NCBI RefSeq assembly: GCF_006384975.1
Contig: NZ_CP021645.1
Span: 3,252,001-3,316,000 of the forward strand
From: Pseudomonas oryzihabitans
Lineage (GTDB): Bacteria; Pseudomonadota; Gammaproteobacteria; Pseudomonadales; Pseudomonadaceae
DNA length: 64,000 nucleotides
Reading direction: 5' to 3'
A program made the position numbers and the translations under genes. This document shows, one piece after another, positions 47,528 through 57,333 of the stretch. Each line of letters starts with the position of its first letter. The stretch's first letter is position 1. The notes under the pieces are model-generated. The model was not told the DNA's origin and ran no database searches. It was given only the letters and a program-made list of their open reading frames with translations.

Positions 47528-48322
47528 TCACGGCTTGTTCGAACTGGCGTTGACACCTTCTTCGTTGTGCTCGCTGTCATGGTCATGCAGCTGGCCGGTG
47601 GGGTCCTGCAGCTGGATCACCTTGCCCTGCTGCCACCCATCGGCCCCGGGGCCGACCGCGGGCGTCGGCAGGTCGGCGCGGGCGGCCTTGGTCTCGGTGG
47701 TGGCGACGCCCAGGCGGCGATCGCGCTCGGCGAGCAACGTGGGATCGAGCTGGCCGTCGGCGGTGAAACCCATCATCAACTGGGGGACGCCGAGCGGCAG
47801 TTCCAGGTCTTGGTCGGTGTGCCAGGTATGCCAGGTCTTGCCGTAGGTGTGCACCAGCTTGTCCATCAGGCGGTGCTCGGCCACCTGGGGCACGCCGGGC
47901 GCGATCAGCTGACCGGATTTCACCTCGTGCACATGGCTATGCCACAGCGCCTTCTCGGCTTCGGGCAGGGTCTTGAACAGCCGCTCGCTGATGATGTACT
48001 CGACGCCCATCAGCTTGGCCTCGGCGACGTTGCCGTCGTAGATCACGCACTGGAACATTTCCTCGCCCAGCACGCTGCAATAGTGATGGGCTTCCATCTG
48101 GCTCTTGGGGTGGCCGTTGTAGAAGTGGAAGCCGTCCAGGTAGGTGTTGAGGGCGGCGATGGGCGGCTTGCGCTGCAGCAGATCGGCACCGGCTTCGAGG
48201 ACGCGGGTATCGGGCTGGGCGGGGGCGCCTGGGGTCGGCACCGGGGAACGGGTGTCATTGGCGGCCTGGACCAGCGGGGCGCAGGCGAGCAGCAACAGAG
48301 CGGGGAACCGGAGGGCGGTCAT
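47528..48322 (-). CDS. DUF1264 (oil-body-associated-protein-like) exported protein
   Basis: 264 residues with a signal peptide (1-20, PLVQA). DUF1264 signatures are HPKSQMEAHHYCSVLGEEMFQCVIYDGN and EYIISERLFKTLPEAEKALWHSHVHEVKSGQLIAPG. The family is related to plant oil-body-associated proteins and has no known bacterial function. The Cys/His pattern hints at metal binding. Start ATG 48322 was chosen to place the signal peptide at the N-terminus. Confidence 0.87.
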   Translation of the reverse strand: MTALRFPALLLLACAPLVQAANDTRSPVPTPGAPAQPDTRVLEAGADLLQRKPPIAALNTYLDGFHFYNGHPKSQMEAHHYCSVLGEEMFQCVIYDGNVAEAKLMGVEYIISERLFKTLPEAEKALWHSHVHEVKSGQLIAPGVPQVAEHRLMDKLVHTYGKTWHTWHTDQDLELPLGVPQLMMGFTADGQLDPTLLAERDRRLGVATTETKAARADLPTPAVGPGADGWQQGKVIQLQDPTGQLHDHDSEHNEEGVNASSNKP

Positions 48323-48518
48323 GGCGGATTCTCGGCAGGGGCTTGCCGAGTTCGAAGGCCCGGCAGACGCCAAGGTTCCACCGCTGCGCTAGGCTCGTCA
48401 TACGGCTGTCATGCAATGGCCATAAATTCGTCATCGTCCGACCGTGGCATTTCGGTATAAGCGAAACGGTCGATCAGGCCTTGCGCCTCTGGCTTTCCAT
48501 CTCTGTCGAGACGACTCA

Positions 48519-49310
48519 ATGAACGCACACAGCTCTCCGTCCGGTCATGCCCTGCGCCGCGTGGTCTTCAACAAGAAGGGCGGCGTCGGCAAGTCCAGCA
48601 TCGCCTGCAATCTGGCGGCCATCAGCGCCCACGAGGGCTACCGCACCCTGCTGGTGGATCTGGACCCCCAGGCCAATTCCAGCCAGTACCTCACCGGCCA
48701 GGTGGGCGACGACCTGCCCCACGGTATCGCCGACTTCTTCAAGCAGACCCTGAGTGGCGGCAAGAAGGCCCAGGCCAATATCCACGCCACCGCCTGGCCC
48801 AATCTCGACCTGATCGCCGCCTCCGGCGAGCTGACCGAGCTGCAGTTCAAGCTGGAAGCCAAGTACAAGATCCAGAAGCTGGCCAAGTACCTGGAAAAAC
48901 TCGGCGAAGACTACGACCGCATCTACCTGGACACCCCGCCGGCGCTGAACTTCTACAGTATCTCGGCGCTGATCGCCGCCGACCGCTGCCTGATCCCCTT
49001 CGACTGCGATGTCTTCGCCCAGCAGGCGCTGTACGACCTGATCGAGGAGTTGGAGGAGATCCGCGAGGACTACAACGAGCACCTCACGGTCGAGGGCATC
49101 GTCATCAACCAATACCACGCCCAGGCCAGCACCCCGCGCCAGCTGATCGAAGAACTCCAGGCGCGCGACCTGCCGGTACTGGCAGCGCCGTTGATGGCCT
49201 CGGTGAAGATGCGCGAATCGCACCAGCAGCATCGTCCGCTGATCCACCTGGACCCGAGCCACAAGTTGACCAAGCAGTATCTGGAGCTGTTCGCGCTGCT
49301 GGAAGGCTGA
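48519..49310 (+). CDS. ParA family ATPase without ParB
   Basis: 263 residues. The deviant Walker [18 protein letters not shown] and [15 protein letters not shown] are intact, and [16 protein letters not shown] is the Walker B region. No parB, parS-like sites or replication genes adjoin, so it is a chromosomal solitary ParA, perhaps positioning a protein complex. ATG 48519 was chosen over a longer frame without family sequence. Confidence 0.9.
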   Translation: MNAHSSPSGHALRRVVFNKKGGVGKSSIACNLAAISAHEGYRTLLVDLDPQANSSQYLTGQVGDDLPHGIADFFKQTLSGGKKAQANIHATAWPNLDLIAASGELTELQFKLEAKYKIQKLAKYLEKLGEDYDRIYLDTPPALNFYSISALIAADRCLIPFDCDVFAQQALYDLIEELEEIREDYNEHLTVEGIVINQYHAQASTPRQLIEELQARDLPVLAAPLMASVKMRESHQQHRPLIHLDPSHKLTKQYLELFALLEG

Positions 49311-49386
49311 GGGCGCAAGAATGTTCAAGACGAGCCAGGGATAGGCGCGGCATCCTGGGCATCCCTTGCCCGCTGGAGCCCTGCCG

Positions 49387-50079
49387 ATGCCCCCTTCCCG
49401 CCGCCGCGCCTTTGCTCAGGGCGCCTGGCAGATCCTGCCGCTGTCGCTGGCCTGCGCGCCCTGGGGCCTGCTGGTCGGCGCTCTGGCCATCGAGACCGGG
49501 CTCAGCGTCCTGGAAGGCCAGGCCTTTTCCCTACTGGTGTTCGCCGGTGCGGCCCAGCTGGTGGCCCTGGGCATGCTCAAGGCGGGTGCGGGCCTCGCCG
49601 CCATCCTGCTGACCACCCTGCTGCTGACCTCCCAGCACCTGCTCTATGGCCTGCACATGAGACGGGTGCTGGCGCCTCAGCCGCTACCCTGGCGGCTGGG
49701 CTTCGGCTTCCTGCTCACCGATGAATTCTTCGCCCTGAACCATGCCGAGCAACCGGCCAGCTTCGATCGCTGGCGCGCCCTGGGCATGGGCCTGAGCTTC
49801 TATCTGTTGTGGAATCTGTTCACCCTCGCCGGCCTGCTGCTGGGGCGGGTGCTGCCGAACCTGGGCGCCCTGGGCCTGGACTTTTCCATCGCCGCCACCT
49901 TCATCGCCCTGGTGGTGCCGCTGGTGCGCGACCTGGCCACCGTCGCCTGCGTGCTCACCGCCTTGCTGGTCTCGGTCTGGCTGCATCAGCTGCAGTGGCA
50001 GGGCGCCCTGGTACTGGGCGGGCTGGCCGGGATGAGCGTGGGCTTCGTCGTGCGCCGGCTGCGGGAGTCCGGGGCATGA
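49387..50079 (+). CDS. azlC: AzlC family branched-chain amino acid exporter, large subunit
   Basis: 230 residues with about five or six membrane helices and the family segments PLSLACAPWGLLVGALAIETGLS and FAGAAQLVALGMLKAG. AzlC with AzlD exports branched-chain amino acids or analogues. It overlaps azlD by four bases (ATGA). The AraC regulator follows. Confidence 0.92.
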   Translation: MPPSRRRAFAQGAWQILPLSLACAPWGLLVGALAIETGLSVLEGQAFSLLVFAGAAQLVALGMLKAGAGLAAILLTTLLLTSQHLLYGLHMRRVLAPQPLPWRLGFGFLLTDEFFALNHAEQPASFDRWRALGMGLSFYLLWNLFTLAGLLLGRVLPNLGALGLDFSIAATFIALVVPLVRDLATVACVLTALLVSVWLHQLQWQGALVLGGLAGMSVGFVVRRLRESGA

Positions 50080-50387
50080 TCATCGCCACCCTGCTCGGCA
50101 TGGCCGCCTTGGTATTCTTCAATCGCTATGTCTTCCTCGAACCGCGCCTGCCGTTGCGCCTGGGACGCAACCTGCGCACCTTCCTGGAATTCGCTGTGCC
50201 GGGGATGCTCACCGCCATCTGCGGGCCCATCCTGATCTCGGGCGACGCCTCCCTGACCGCCACCCTGCTCAACCCTTACCTGCTGGCCGGCCTGGCGGCC
50301 GTGGGGCTGATGCTCTGGACGCGGCGGGTGCTGACCACGGTGGTCCTGAGCATGGGGGTGTTCTATCTGCTGCGCTGGCTGTTGTAG
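50076..50387 (+). CDS. azlD: AzlD family exporter, small subunit
   Basis: 103 residues with four helices (about 5-20, 40-60, 65-85, 85-103). FLEPRLPLRLGRNLRTFLEFAVPGMLTA is the family pattern. Translationally coupled to azlC. Confidence 0.92.
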   Translation: MIIATLLGMAALVFFNRYVFLEPRLPLRLGRNLRTFLEFAVPGMLTAICGPILISGDASLTATLLNPYLLAGLAAVGLMLWTRRVLTTVVLSMGVFYLLRWLL

Positions 50388-50423
50388 CGCGCTAAGGTGG
50401 AGTCAGGCCCATGCGAGAACGTG

Positions 50424-51251
50424 ATGAAAGAACGACAAGAAAACGCCCGCCTCTGGTCCGCCCGCGGACTGGGCGGGGTCGAATTGCTGCACGCCCAGTA
50501 TCGGCGGCAGCGCTTCGCGCCCCATGTGCACGAGGGCTACGTCTTCACCGTGATCGAGCGTGGCGCCCAGCGCTTTCGCCATCGTGGCGCCGAGCACCTG
50601 GCGGCCGCGGGCAGCATGGTGTTGATCAATCCAGACGAATTGCACACCGGCGCCACGGCAGTGGCGGAAGGCTGGCAATACCGCGGCTTCTATCCGACGC
50701 TGGCGCAACTGGCGCCGGTCTTCGCCGAGCTGGGGCGCCCGCTAAAGGCCACCCCGGCCTTCGCCACCAGCGTGCTGCAGGACTCCCAGGTCAGCGCCGC
50801 CTTCGGCCATCTACATCGCCTGGCCGACCAGGGCGCCGAGGCCTTGGAGCAACAGACCGCCTGGCGCGAGGCCCTGCTCCTATTGTTCGGTCGCCATGCG
50901 CGCCTCGGCGCGCTACCGGAGCCGGGACGTGAACCCCTGGCGGTGCAGCGCGCCCGGGAGTTGCTCAGCCAGCGCTTGCAGCAACCGCCGAGTCTCGAAG
51001 AACTGGCCCAGGCGGTGGGGCTGTCGCCCTTTCATTTCCTGCGGGTGTTCCGCCGCGCGACCGGTCTGCCGCCCCATGCCTGGCTCAAGCAGCAACGCCT
51101 CACCCGCGCCCAAGGGCTGCTGCGCGCCGGTTGGGCACCACTGGAAGTGGCCTTGCAACTGGGCTTCGCTGACCAGAGCCACCTCAGTCGCCAGTTCAAG
51201 CAGGCCTACGGCGTGGCGCCTGGTGCCTATCGACGCGCCTGGCACGGCTAG
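50424..51251 (+). CDS. AraC family regulator (cupin-type N-terminus)
   Basis: 275 residues. An AraC-type cupin sensor (about 15-150, with FAPHVHEGYVFTVIERG) and the double helix-turn-helix (about 175-272, SLEELAQAVGLSPFHFLRVF and LGFADQSHLSRQFKQAYGVAP). It follows azlCD by 36 bp and very likely regulates them. Confidence 0.93.
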   Translation: MKERQENARLWSARGLGGVELLHAQYRRQRFAPHVHEGYVFTVIERGAQRFRHRGAEHLAAAGSMVLINPDELHTGATAVAEGWQYRGFYPTLAQLAPVFAELGRPLKATPAFATSVLQDSQVSAAFGHLHRLADQGAEALEQQTAWREALLLLFGRHARLGALPEPGREPLAVQRARELLSQRLQQPPSLEELAQAVGLSPFHFLRVFRRATGLPPHAWLKQQRLTRAQGLLRAGWAPLEVALQLGFADQSHLSRQFKQAYGVAPGAYRRAWHG

Positions 51252-51427
51252 GCCGCTACCGACGAACGGTCACCCGGCCAGAAGCAGCCAGCCAGAGCCC
51301 ATTAAGCGGCAGCCATGGCTTGGCGCACGCTGCGCACGGAGAAACTTTTGCCGACGCCGCCAGCCTAGTCAGGGTAGGAACGGCTCTACCGCCTGTTCCC
51401 CCTGCCCTTTGCCTGGAGTCACTCACC

Positions 51428-51652
51428 ATGAGTCTCGAAGAACGTATCCGCCAACGCGCCTATGAAATCTGGGAGCGCGAAGGCCGCCCGCACGGCCAGG
51501 ATTTCGACCACTGGTTTCGCGCCAACCGCGAACTGGAAGACCAACCCGACGACAACCTGACCCAGGTCGGCGGCATCCAGAGCAGCGTCGCCCCACCGGC
51601 GCCCAAGCCACGCAGTCGCTCGCGCAAGAAAGCGACCGCGGACAACGCCTGA
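51428..51652 (+). CDS. DUF2934 domain-containing small protein
   Basis: 74 residues. IRQRAYEIWEREGRPHGQDFDHW at residues 6-28 is the DUF2934 signature, and a Pro/Lys/Arg-rich tail follows. Some DUF2934 proteins accompany stress or glycogen genes. ATG 51428 is well placed behind GGAGTC; convergent with the PAS chemoreceptor. Confidence 0.9.
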   Translation: MSLEERIRQRAYEIWEREGRPHGQDFDHWFRANRELEDQPDDNLTQVGGIQSSVAPPAPKPRSRSRKKATADNA

Positions 51653-51664
51653 CGCCACGGCCCG

Positions 51665-52978
51665 CTATTTGCGGATCATGTCGGCCGCCCGCTGCGTCGC
51701 CTCGGAGGTGCGGGTCGCCAGTTTGCGTACTTCGTCCGCCACCACGGCGAAACCCCGCCCGGCTTCACCAGCCCGGGCCGCCTCGATGGCCGCGTTGAGC
51801 GCCAACAGGTTGGTCTGGGCGGCGATGCCCTGGATGGAGCCGACGATCTCGGTGACCTTGTGCAGGTTGTCTTCCATGGTACGGTGCTGGGCTTCCTGGG
51901 CCTCGCGCAAGGCGTCCTGCTCATGGGTGGCATGGACATCAGCCAGGGCTCCCACTACCCGTAGCGGAGTGCCGTCAGGAGCGCGCTTGGTCTGGCCACG
52001 GGCGCGGAACCAGCGCACCTCGTTGTTCTTCAGCACCAGGCGATAGGTGATGTCCAAGCCGGTACGACCGGTGCGGTCGTTGGTATGCTCACGAAAGGCC
52101 TCAAGGACGCGCTCGCGATCTTCTGGATAGATGCGCGAATCCCAACTGTCTCGCACATCGGGGAATTCTTCGCGGGTTTCATAGCCGAGCAGGCGCCGGA
52201 ACTGTGGGGACCACCAGTAGGACTTCGTGGGCTTTTGCGGATCCTCGTAGCTTATTGCCATGTCCCAGAGGCCATCGTTGAGCATCTCCCGCGCCAGCTC
52301 GAATCGGGTCAGGGTGACATCGAGTTCCTGGTCGCGCAGGCGCTGTTCGTGGATGTCGCGCAGCGAGCCGGCGACCCGCAACGGAACGCCGCGTTCGTCC
52401 CGCAGGGTGGCACCGGTGGCCCTCACCCAGCGGTACTCGCCGGATTTCAGGGCGATGCGGTATTGCACGTCGTAGGGCGTCTGGCCGCTGCGATCCTTCA
52501 TGTGGGCGGCGAAGGCATCCAGCACATAGGCGCTGTCTTCGGGATGCAGGCGCTTCGCCCAGCTGCCGAGTTCGTTAGGGAAATCACGTTCATCGCGAAA
52601 GCCCAGCATGGCGCGGAACTGATCCGACCACCAGAAGGCATTGCGCGGATTGACCGGATCGCCGGCCACCACCTCCATGTCCCACAGGCCCTCGCTGGAG
52701 CCTTGGCTGACCAGTTCGAAGCGGGTCCCCAAGCGCTTGGCGAGGGCTTCGCTGTCGGCTACCCGGGCGGTCAGGGCCGCGTTGTCCTGGCTCAAGGCCT
52801 GCACCTGCTGCTCCAATTCGTGCTGCTGCGCCAGCAATCCCTGGATACCGTTGGCCAGGCGCGCCAGCGCGGCGGTCCCCTGGTAGGCGCCGGTATTGGA
52901 AAGCGGTGTGGCCTGCTCGGTGGCCTCGGCCAATACCGTCAGCGCACGCATGATCGAGTAATGCTTGAGCAACGCCAT
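51665..52978 (-). CDS. Soluble PAS-PAS chemoreceptor-like protein
   Basis: 437 residues without membrane helices. A coiled coil (about 50-85) is followed by two PAS/PAC units (about 85-215 and 215-345), each with a WWSxQFR motif and a PAC end (RVxGxLxDxH). The short C-terminal MCP domain (about 350-437) keeps the hairpin tip [23 protein letters not shown] but stops 30 residues later. Methylation helices are mostly missing, so it cannot adapt like a classical MCP. Cytoplasmic signal input to CheA is inferred. Confidence 0.9.
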   Translation of the reverse strand: MALLKHYSIMRALTVLAEATEQATPLSNTGAYQGTAALARLANGIQGLLAQQHELEQQVQALSQDNAALTARVADSEALAKRLGTRFELVSQGSSEGLWDMEVVAGDPVNPRNAFWWSDQFRAMLGFRDERDFPNELGSWAKRLHPEDSAYVLDAFAAHMKDRSGQTPYDVQYRIALKSGEYRWVRATGATLRDERGVPLRVAGSLRDIHEQRLRDQELDVTLTRFELAREMLNDGLWDMAISYEDPQKPTKSYWWSPQFRRLLGYETREEFPDVRDSWDSRIYPEDRERVLEAFREHTNDRTGRTGLDITYRLVLKNNEVRWFRARGQTKRAPDGTPLRVVGALADVHATHEQDALREAQEAQHRTMEDNLHKVTEIVGSIQGIAAQTNLLALNAAIEAARAGEAGRGFAVVADEVRKLATRTSEATQRAADMIRK

Positions 52979-53104
52979 GATGGAATCCTCGGAAAGGGTT
53001 AGCCGCGGCAAGGACTGCGCACGAGCGAGTACAGTGTATCGGCCCGGCCGCTTCGCTCTTGAGTGCGATCTAGAGCTTTTTTCGATCGCAGGAGGGGCGT
53101 GCGA

Positions 53105-54046
53105 TCAGCGCCAGTCGTCCAGCAGCCAGACCTCGGGCCGGTCGTAGTGGGCATCGCCGCGGTGCAGGGTGATGCCCAGGATCTCGCTACGAAAGCCGGC
53201 GGCCAGCAGCCATTGGTAGGCACCCAGGCGTGCGGTGTTGACCCCGGCCAGCAGCCGCTGCTGGCCCTGCTGCCGCGCCAGGCCATCGCAGGCGGCGATC
53301 AGACGAGCGAAGCGGTCTTCGACGCCCGGACCCGGCCGGACAGCCGCGCATTTCACATAGCACACCCCGGCCCCCGCCTCACTGCGTGGGCCGAAATGGC
53401 AAATGGCGAAGCCTTCCGCGCGGCCCTCTGCATCCTGCAGCACCAGACTCTCGCCCAGTTGTTGCTCCTGTACCGCCGCCATCTCGGCGGAGACGTCGAG
53501 CCCGGGGGCGTTGGCCTGGCCCAGCTCCGCGCAGGCCGCCAGGAGCGCGGCAGGCTCGACAGCCAGCGAAAATCTATGGGCGGGTGGTAGCGCGTGCGGC
53601 TGCACGGGGCGCGCCATCACTGCCGTCAAGGTGCGTGGCCAAAAGCCGAAGCCCTGGTAGAGCCCCAGATGGCGCGGGCTATCGGGAAAGGTGAACAGGC
53701 CGGCATGAATCAGTTGCCAGGCATCGAGTTGCGCCACCGCGGCGCCCATCAGCGCCTTGGCCACCTTGGCGTCCCAGTAGTCCGGATGCACCGCCAGAGG
53801 TCCGAGGATGCCGTGGCGACCCCAGCGGGTCACGCAGACCACGCCGACCAGCCGTTCACCGTCCTGCGCCTTGAACCAGGCGGTATGGGGCGCGGCGAAG
53901 CGACTGCGCACATAGTCCCGGTCGTTCCAGAACTCCCCCGGCTCGGCGGCGCCCATCCAGGTGGCGAAGGCCAGGCGGACCACCTCGGTGGCGGCGGGCA
54001 GGTCGGTGGCGGTGAGGGGGTCGATCAGCAGGCTTGGGGTCGGCAT
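53105..54046 (-). CDS. GNAT family N-acetyltransferase, two-domain
   Basis: 313 residues. The N-terminal GNAT domain (about 8-145) has GILGPLAVHPDYWDAKVAKALM, the acetyl-CoA pyrophosphate loop region. The C-terminal half (about 165-313) is a second, more diverged GNAT fold. The substrate is unknown. It lies 69 bp downstream of the FAH gene on the same strand and may be co-transcribed. Confidence 0.88.
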   Translation of the reverse strand: MPTPSLLIDPLTATDLPAATEVVRLAFATWMGAAEPGEFWNDRDYVRSRFAAPHTAWFKAQDGERLVGVVCVTRWGRHGILGPLAVHPDYWDAKVAKALMGAAVAQLDAWQLIHAGLFTFPDSPRHLGLYQGFGFWPRTLTAVMARPVQPHALPPAHRFSLAVEPAALLAACAELGQANAPGLDVSAEMAAVQEQQLGESLVLQDAEGRAEGFAICHFGPRSEAGAGVCYVKCAAVRPGPGVEDRFARLIAACDGLARQQGQQRLLAGVNTARLGAYQWLLAAGFRSEILGITLHRGDAHYDRPEVWLLDDWR

Positions 54047-54115
54047 GGCGCGGGGTTCCTCGGGGACTCCCGGCTTGGACCGACCCTCAGCGGCTTTTGC
54101 GCCGAGCGCTCAGCG

Positions 54116-55096
54116 CTAGCCGTCCAGCGCGACCACCTCCTGGTCGAGCGCGCCAAACAGTGGGGCTCCGTCGGCATCCCGTGCCTCCATGTGTACCCGG
54201 TCACCGAAAGCGAGATAAGGGGTGAGCGGACGGCCATGCTCGATCACCTCGATGCTGCGACGCTCGGACAGGCAAGAGCTGCCGACCTCGCGCCACTCGG
54301 CGTTGGCCACGGTGCCCGAACCGAGCACCGTGCCGGCAACCAGGTCGCGCGAATAGGCGGCATGGGCGAGCAATTCGTCGAAGCCATAGGCCATGGCTCC
54401 GCCACGTGCCCGGCCGAAGACTTCGCCGTTGAGGTGGATTTCCAGCGGCAGGTCGATACGGCACTGCTGCCAGCGCTCGCCCAGCTCGTCCGGGGTGACC
54501 GCCACCGGCGCCATGGAGCAGCGCGGCTTGCATTGCAGCATGCCAAAGCCGCTCTTCATCTCCAGCGGCCCCAAGCGGCGCAACGACCAGTCGTTGATCT
54601 GCACCAGCAGGCGGATGTGCCCCCGGCAACGGGCGGCGTCCGCGCCCTGGGGAATGGCGTCACAGATCACGCCGAACTCGCCTTCGAAGTCGATATCGTC
54701 ACGGAGATCGCCAAAGGGCACCGGCTCGTCCGGCCCCAGGAAGCGATCGGAGACGCCCTGGTACATCAGCGGCTTGCCTTCCGGATGGGTGGCGGCGAAG
54801 CCGAAGGCCTTATGCATCAATTCGCCGTGACTGGGGAAGGCACTGGCGTCGAGCCACTGCCAGGCACGTGGTAGCGGCGCCAACAGCTGCAATTGCGCCA
54901 AGGGCACTTCCCCGGCGACCGCTCCCTGTTCCAGGGCCGTGGCCTCGCGCTGCAGATCCGGCGCCAGCCGGCGCCAGTCGTCGAGGGCAGCCTGCAGAGT
55001 GGTGGCGGCCGCCGCCGGGACGGCCCGGCGATGGTCACGACTGACCAGGTGGAGACGGCCATCGGGCTGGCCGTTGGCGGCGCTGACGAATCTCAT
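54116..55096 (-). CDS. Fumarylacetoacetate hydrolase family protein
   Basis: 326 residues. The acidic metal motif is FEGEFGVICDA, with INDWSLRRLGPLEMKSGFGMLQCKPR typical for the family, and GTVLGSGTVANAEW near the end. FAH-type hydrolases cut C-C bonds in acylpyruvates made from aromatic rings. The start overlaps the cyclase stop (ATGA); an in-frame upstream extension was rejected. Confidence 0.92.
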   Translation of the reverse strand: MRFVSAANGQPDGRLHLVSRDHRRAVPAAAATTLQAALDDWRRLAPDLQREATALEQGAVAGEVPLAQLQLLAPLPRAWQWLDASAFPSHGELMHKAFGFAATHPEGKPLMYQGVSDRFLGPDEPVPFGDLRDDIDFEGEFGVICDAIPQGADAARCRGHIRLLVQINDWSLRRLGPLEMKSGFGMLQCKPRCSMAPVAVTPDELGERWQQCRIDLPLEIHLNGEVFGRARGGAMAYGFDELLAHAAYSRDLVAGTVLGSGTVANAEWREVGSSCLSERRSIEVIEHGRPLTPYLAFGDRVHMEARDADGAPLFGALDQEVVALDG

Positions 55097-55875
55097 GCGG
55101 GGTGCTCCTCGTCGAGCAGGGCCACTGGGCGACACCAGCCGGCGGAACCTCGGGCCACCTTGACCGGCAGGGCGATGACGTCGAAGCCGGTGGCGGGCAG
55201 CCGCTCCAGGTTGCCGAGCTTTTCCATGTGGCAGTAGCAGGTCTCGGCACCGGCCTTGTGGCCCTCCCAGAAGCGCGACCATTCGCCATGTTCACGGATC
55301 CCGGCCATCACCGCGCCCAGCGGCGGGTCCCAGCTCCAGCCATCGGTGCCCACCAGCCGCACGCCGCGGGAGGTCAGCCAGAGGGTGGCCTCGCGACCCA
55401 TGCCACAGCCGGCCGAGACGTAATCGTCATGGCCGTAGCGGCTGCCGGCGCGGGTGTTGACCAGGACGATATCACCGGGCTGCAAGACGTGACCGATACG
55501 GTCGAGCTCCGCCTCCACCTCGGCCGCCGAGACGCGATGGCCATCGGCCAAGGCGCGGAAGTCCAGCTTCACACCGCGACCGAAACACCATTCCAGCGGT
55601 ACCTCGTCGATGGTGATGGCCCGCTCGCCGTTGTTCATGGTGGGGTGGTAGTGCCAGGGCGCATCCATGTGGGTGCCGGCATGGGTGGTGGTCTCGAGGA
55701 ATTCGACCGCGCCGCCCTGCCCCTCCAGCAGCTTGTCCGGCGGGATGCCGAAGGCCTGCTCCAGCTCCCGCGCGCCCTCCAGATGATCGAGGTAGCGGAT
55801 GCTGGGCCGCATGCCAGGGGGATCGGAAGCGATACCGGCCTGCAAGGCGACGGACAAGTCGATGATCTGGCGCAT
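55093..55875 (-). CDS. Cyclase / metal-dependent amidohydrolase-like (kynurenine formamidase fold)
   Basis: 260 residues. HAGTHMDAPWHY is the HxGTHxDxPxH zinc motif of the cyclase family (kynurenine formamidase, isatin hydrolase). VLVNTRAGSRYGHDDY and VRLVGTDGWSWD follow. It likely opens a ring amide or lactam within the local aromatic pathway. First gene of the minus-strand unit cyclase-FAH-GNAT. Confidence 0.9.
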   Translation of the reverse strand: MRQIIDLSVALQAGIASDPPGMRPSIRYLDHLEGARELEQAFGIPPDKLLEGQGGAVEFLETTTHAGTHMDAPWHYHPTMNNGERAITIDEVPLEWCFGRGVKLDFRALADGHRVSAAEVEAELDRIGHVLQPGDIVLVNTRAGSRYGHDDYVSAGCGMGREATLWLTSRGVRLVGTDGWSWDPPLGAVMAGIREHGEWSRFWEGHKAGAETCYCHMEKLGNLERLPATGFDVIALPVKVARGSAGWCRPVALLDEEHPA

Positions 55876-56142
55876 GGATTCTCCTAGTTGTCGTTATGCC
55901 TGAACGTTTGCGCGAGTTGGATGATGTCGCCAGGAAGGCTGGCCTTGACCAACAAGTTTTCGCGATGCCTGGCATCCAGCGAATCGATGCGCCACCCATT
56001 GATGCCGTCGATAGCTGGCATCCATACCTTGAACTTCCAAGGCACAAGGGATTGTTCGAATACTGGCCCCGTCGCGGCGACCCCACCCGACGCCAGGAAT
56101 TGCAGTCGGCGTCGGCAAAAATAAGAACAACGGAGAACCGAT
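55876..56142. promoter_or_regulatory. Divergent control region between cyclase and barrel genes
   Basis: 267 bp between divergent starts. No clear -35/-10, sigma-54 or dyad operator could be picked out by eye. A plus-strand frame from 55896 overlaps the barrel gene in another phase and was not accepted as a gene. Confidence 0.35.
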
Positions 56143-57306
56143 GTGAAAGCCAGCCTTCCCACTCTGGCTCTGGCCTGGGCCATGAGTCCGCTGTATTGCG
56201 CTGTTGCGGCAGACGCTACCAATACCCCGCCCACCGGCGGTTTCGTCCCCACGCCCGGCATGATCACCATGAAGACCCTGATCGACGCCGGTGTCCTGGT
56301 GCCCATGCTCAGCGACGAGTACTTCGGCCTGCACCAGGCGCGGATCGGCGAGTCGCGCAACAACACCCAGTACGGCGATAACCAGTCGCCCGGCAAACCG
56401 CTGCCGCGCTTTCGCGACGACGACCAGTTGTACATCGCACCTCTGACCCTGACCCACGAGCTGCCGGCCAGCAGTGGCGCCAACTTCGTGCGGGTGGCCA
56501 TCACCGGAACCAAGGCCTACGCCGACCATTCGGCGGCCCTGGAAAACGACGGCACCATCAAGCGCGCCGCGCTGCAGTTCCTCCATGCGCCCACCCCCGA
56601 CCGTATCTATGGCGTGGGCCTGACCTACACGACGTACGACTTCGACAACCTGTTCAACCGCGATCCTCTGGGCAGTCACGCCAGCACCGGCTACCGGGGC
56701 TGGGGCCTGCAAGCCATGGTCGCCCAGGATTTCGCCGGACCGCTGGCGGCCTTCGCCCGCGCCGAGTACACCAAGGGCGAATCGAAATTCTCCCTGACCC
56801 AGAACATCGCCCCGGGCGTGAGCATCCCGGTCCACTACAGTGGCCAGAGCGACGACCATCTCTATCTGGAAAGCCAGCTGGTGGGCACCTGGGACAGCCG
56901 CAACGCCAGCTGGATGCCAGCCAACTGGGTGCTGCACCCGGTGTTGGGCGCTACCTTCCAGCGCGACTTCATCGCCGAGGCCACCACCAACCAGGGTACC
57001 CGCATCGGCGGCGCCGTCGGCAGCACCGAAGACTACGGCTTGGTCTTCAGCAAGGTGGTCCTGGAGAAGAAAGCCGCCTTCTCGCCCGATCTACAGGTGA
57101 CACCACGCTTCACCCTGGGAGTCGAGCACGAGTACGTCAACGACCTCGACCGCTACCTGAGCGACCCCACGGCCTTGGTCTCGGGCATCGGCCTAGGCCT
57201 GAGCAAATTCGGCCAACGTCTGGACATCGACTACACCCGCCGCGACGGCCTGGACAACAAGCGCGACCTCAGCACCCTGGTCGTCGCCCTGTCCTTTGTC
57301 TTCTGA
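56143..57306 (+). CDS. Outer-membrane beta-barrel protein (porin-like)
   Basis: 387 residues starting at GTG 56143 (SD CGGAGAA). The signal peptide (1-22) is followed by alternating hydrophobic strands with aromatic residues and a C-terminal Phe (LVVALSFVF), typical for BamA substrates. It resembles MetA-pathway or phenol-associated outer-membrane proteins in aromatic clusters. Likely passage for the pathway substrate. Confidence 0.8.
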   Translation: MKASLPTLALAWAMSPLYCAVAADATNTPPTGGFVPTPGMITMKTLIDAGVLVPMLSDEYFGLHQARIGESRNNTQYGDNQSPGKPLPRFRDDDQLYIAPLTLTHELPASSGANFVRVAITGTKAYADHSAALENDGTIKRAALQFLHAPTPDRIYGVGLTYTTYDFDNLFNRDPLGSHASTGYRGWGLQAMVAQDFAGPLAAFARAEYTKGESKFSLTQNIAPGVSIPVHYSGQSDDHLYLESQLVGTWDSRNASWMPANWVLHPVLGATFQRDFIAEATTNQGTRIGGAVGSTEDYGLVFSKVVLEKKAAFSPDLQVTPRFTLGVEHEYVNDLDRYLSDPTALVSGIGLGLSKFGQRLDIDYTRRDGLDNKRDLSTLVVALSFVF

Positions 57307-57333
57307 AACGCTCGCCCTGAAAGGAAAGCTGTC

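Noticed and set aside
55896..56381. 161-codon plus-strand frame before the barrel gene
   Set aside because: It overlaps the barrel gene in a different phase. The barrel has a signal peptide, an SD and a proper C-terminus, so only a control region is accepted here.
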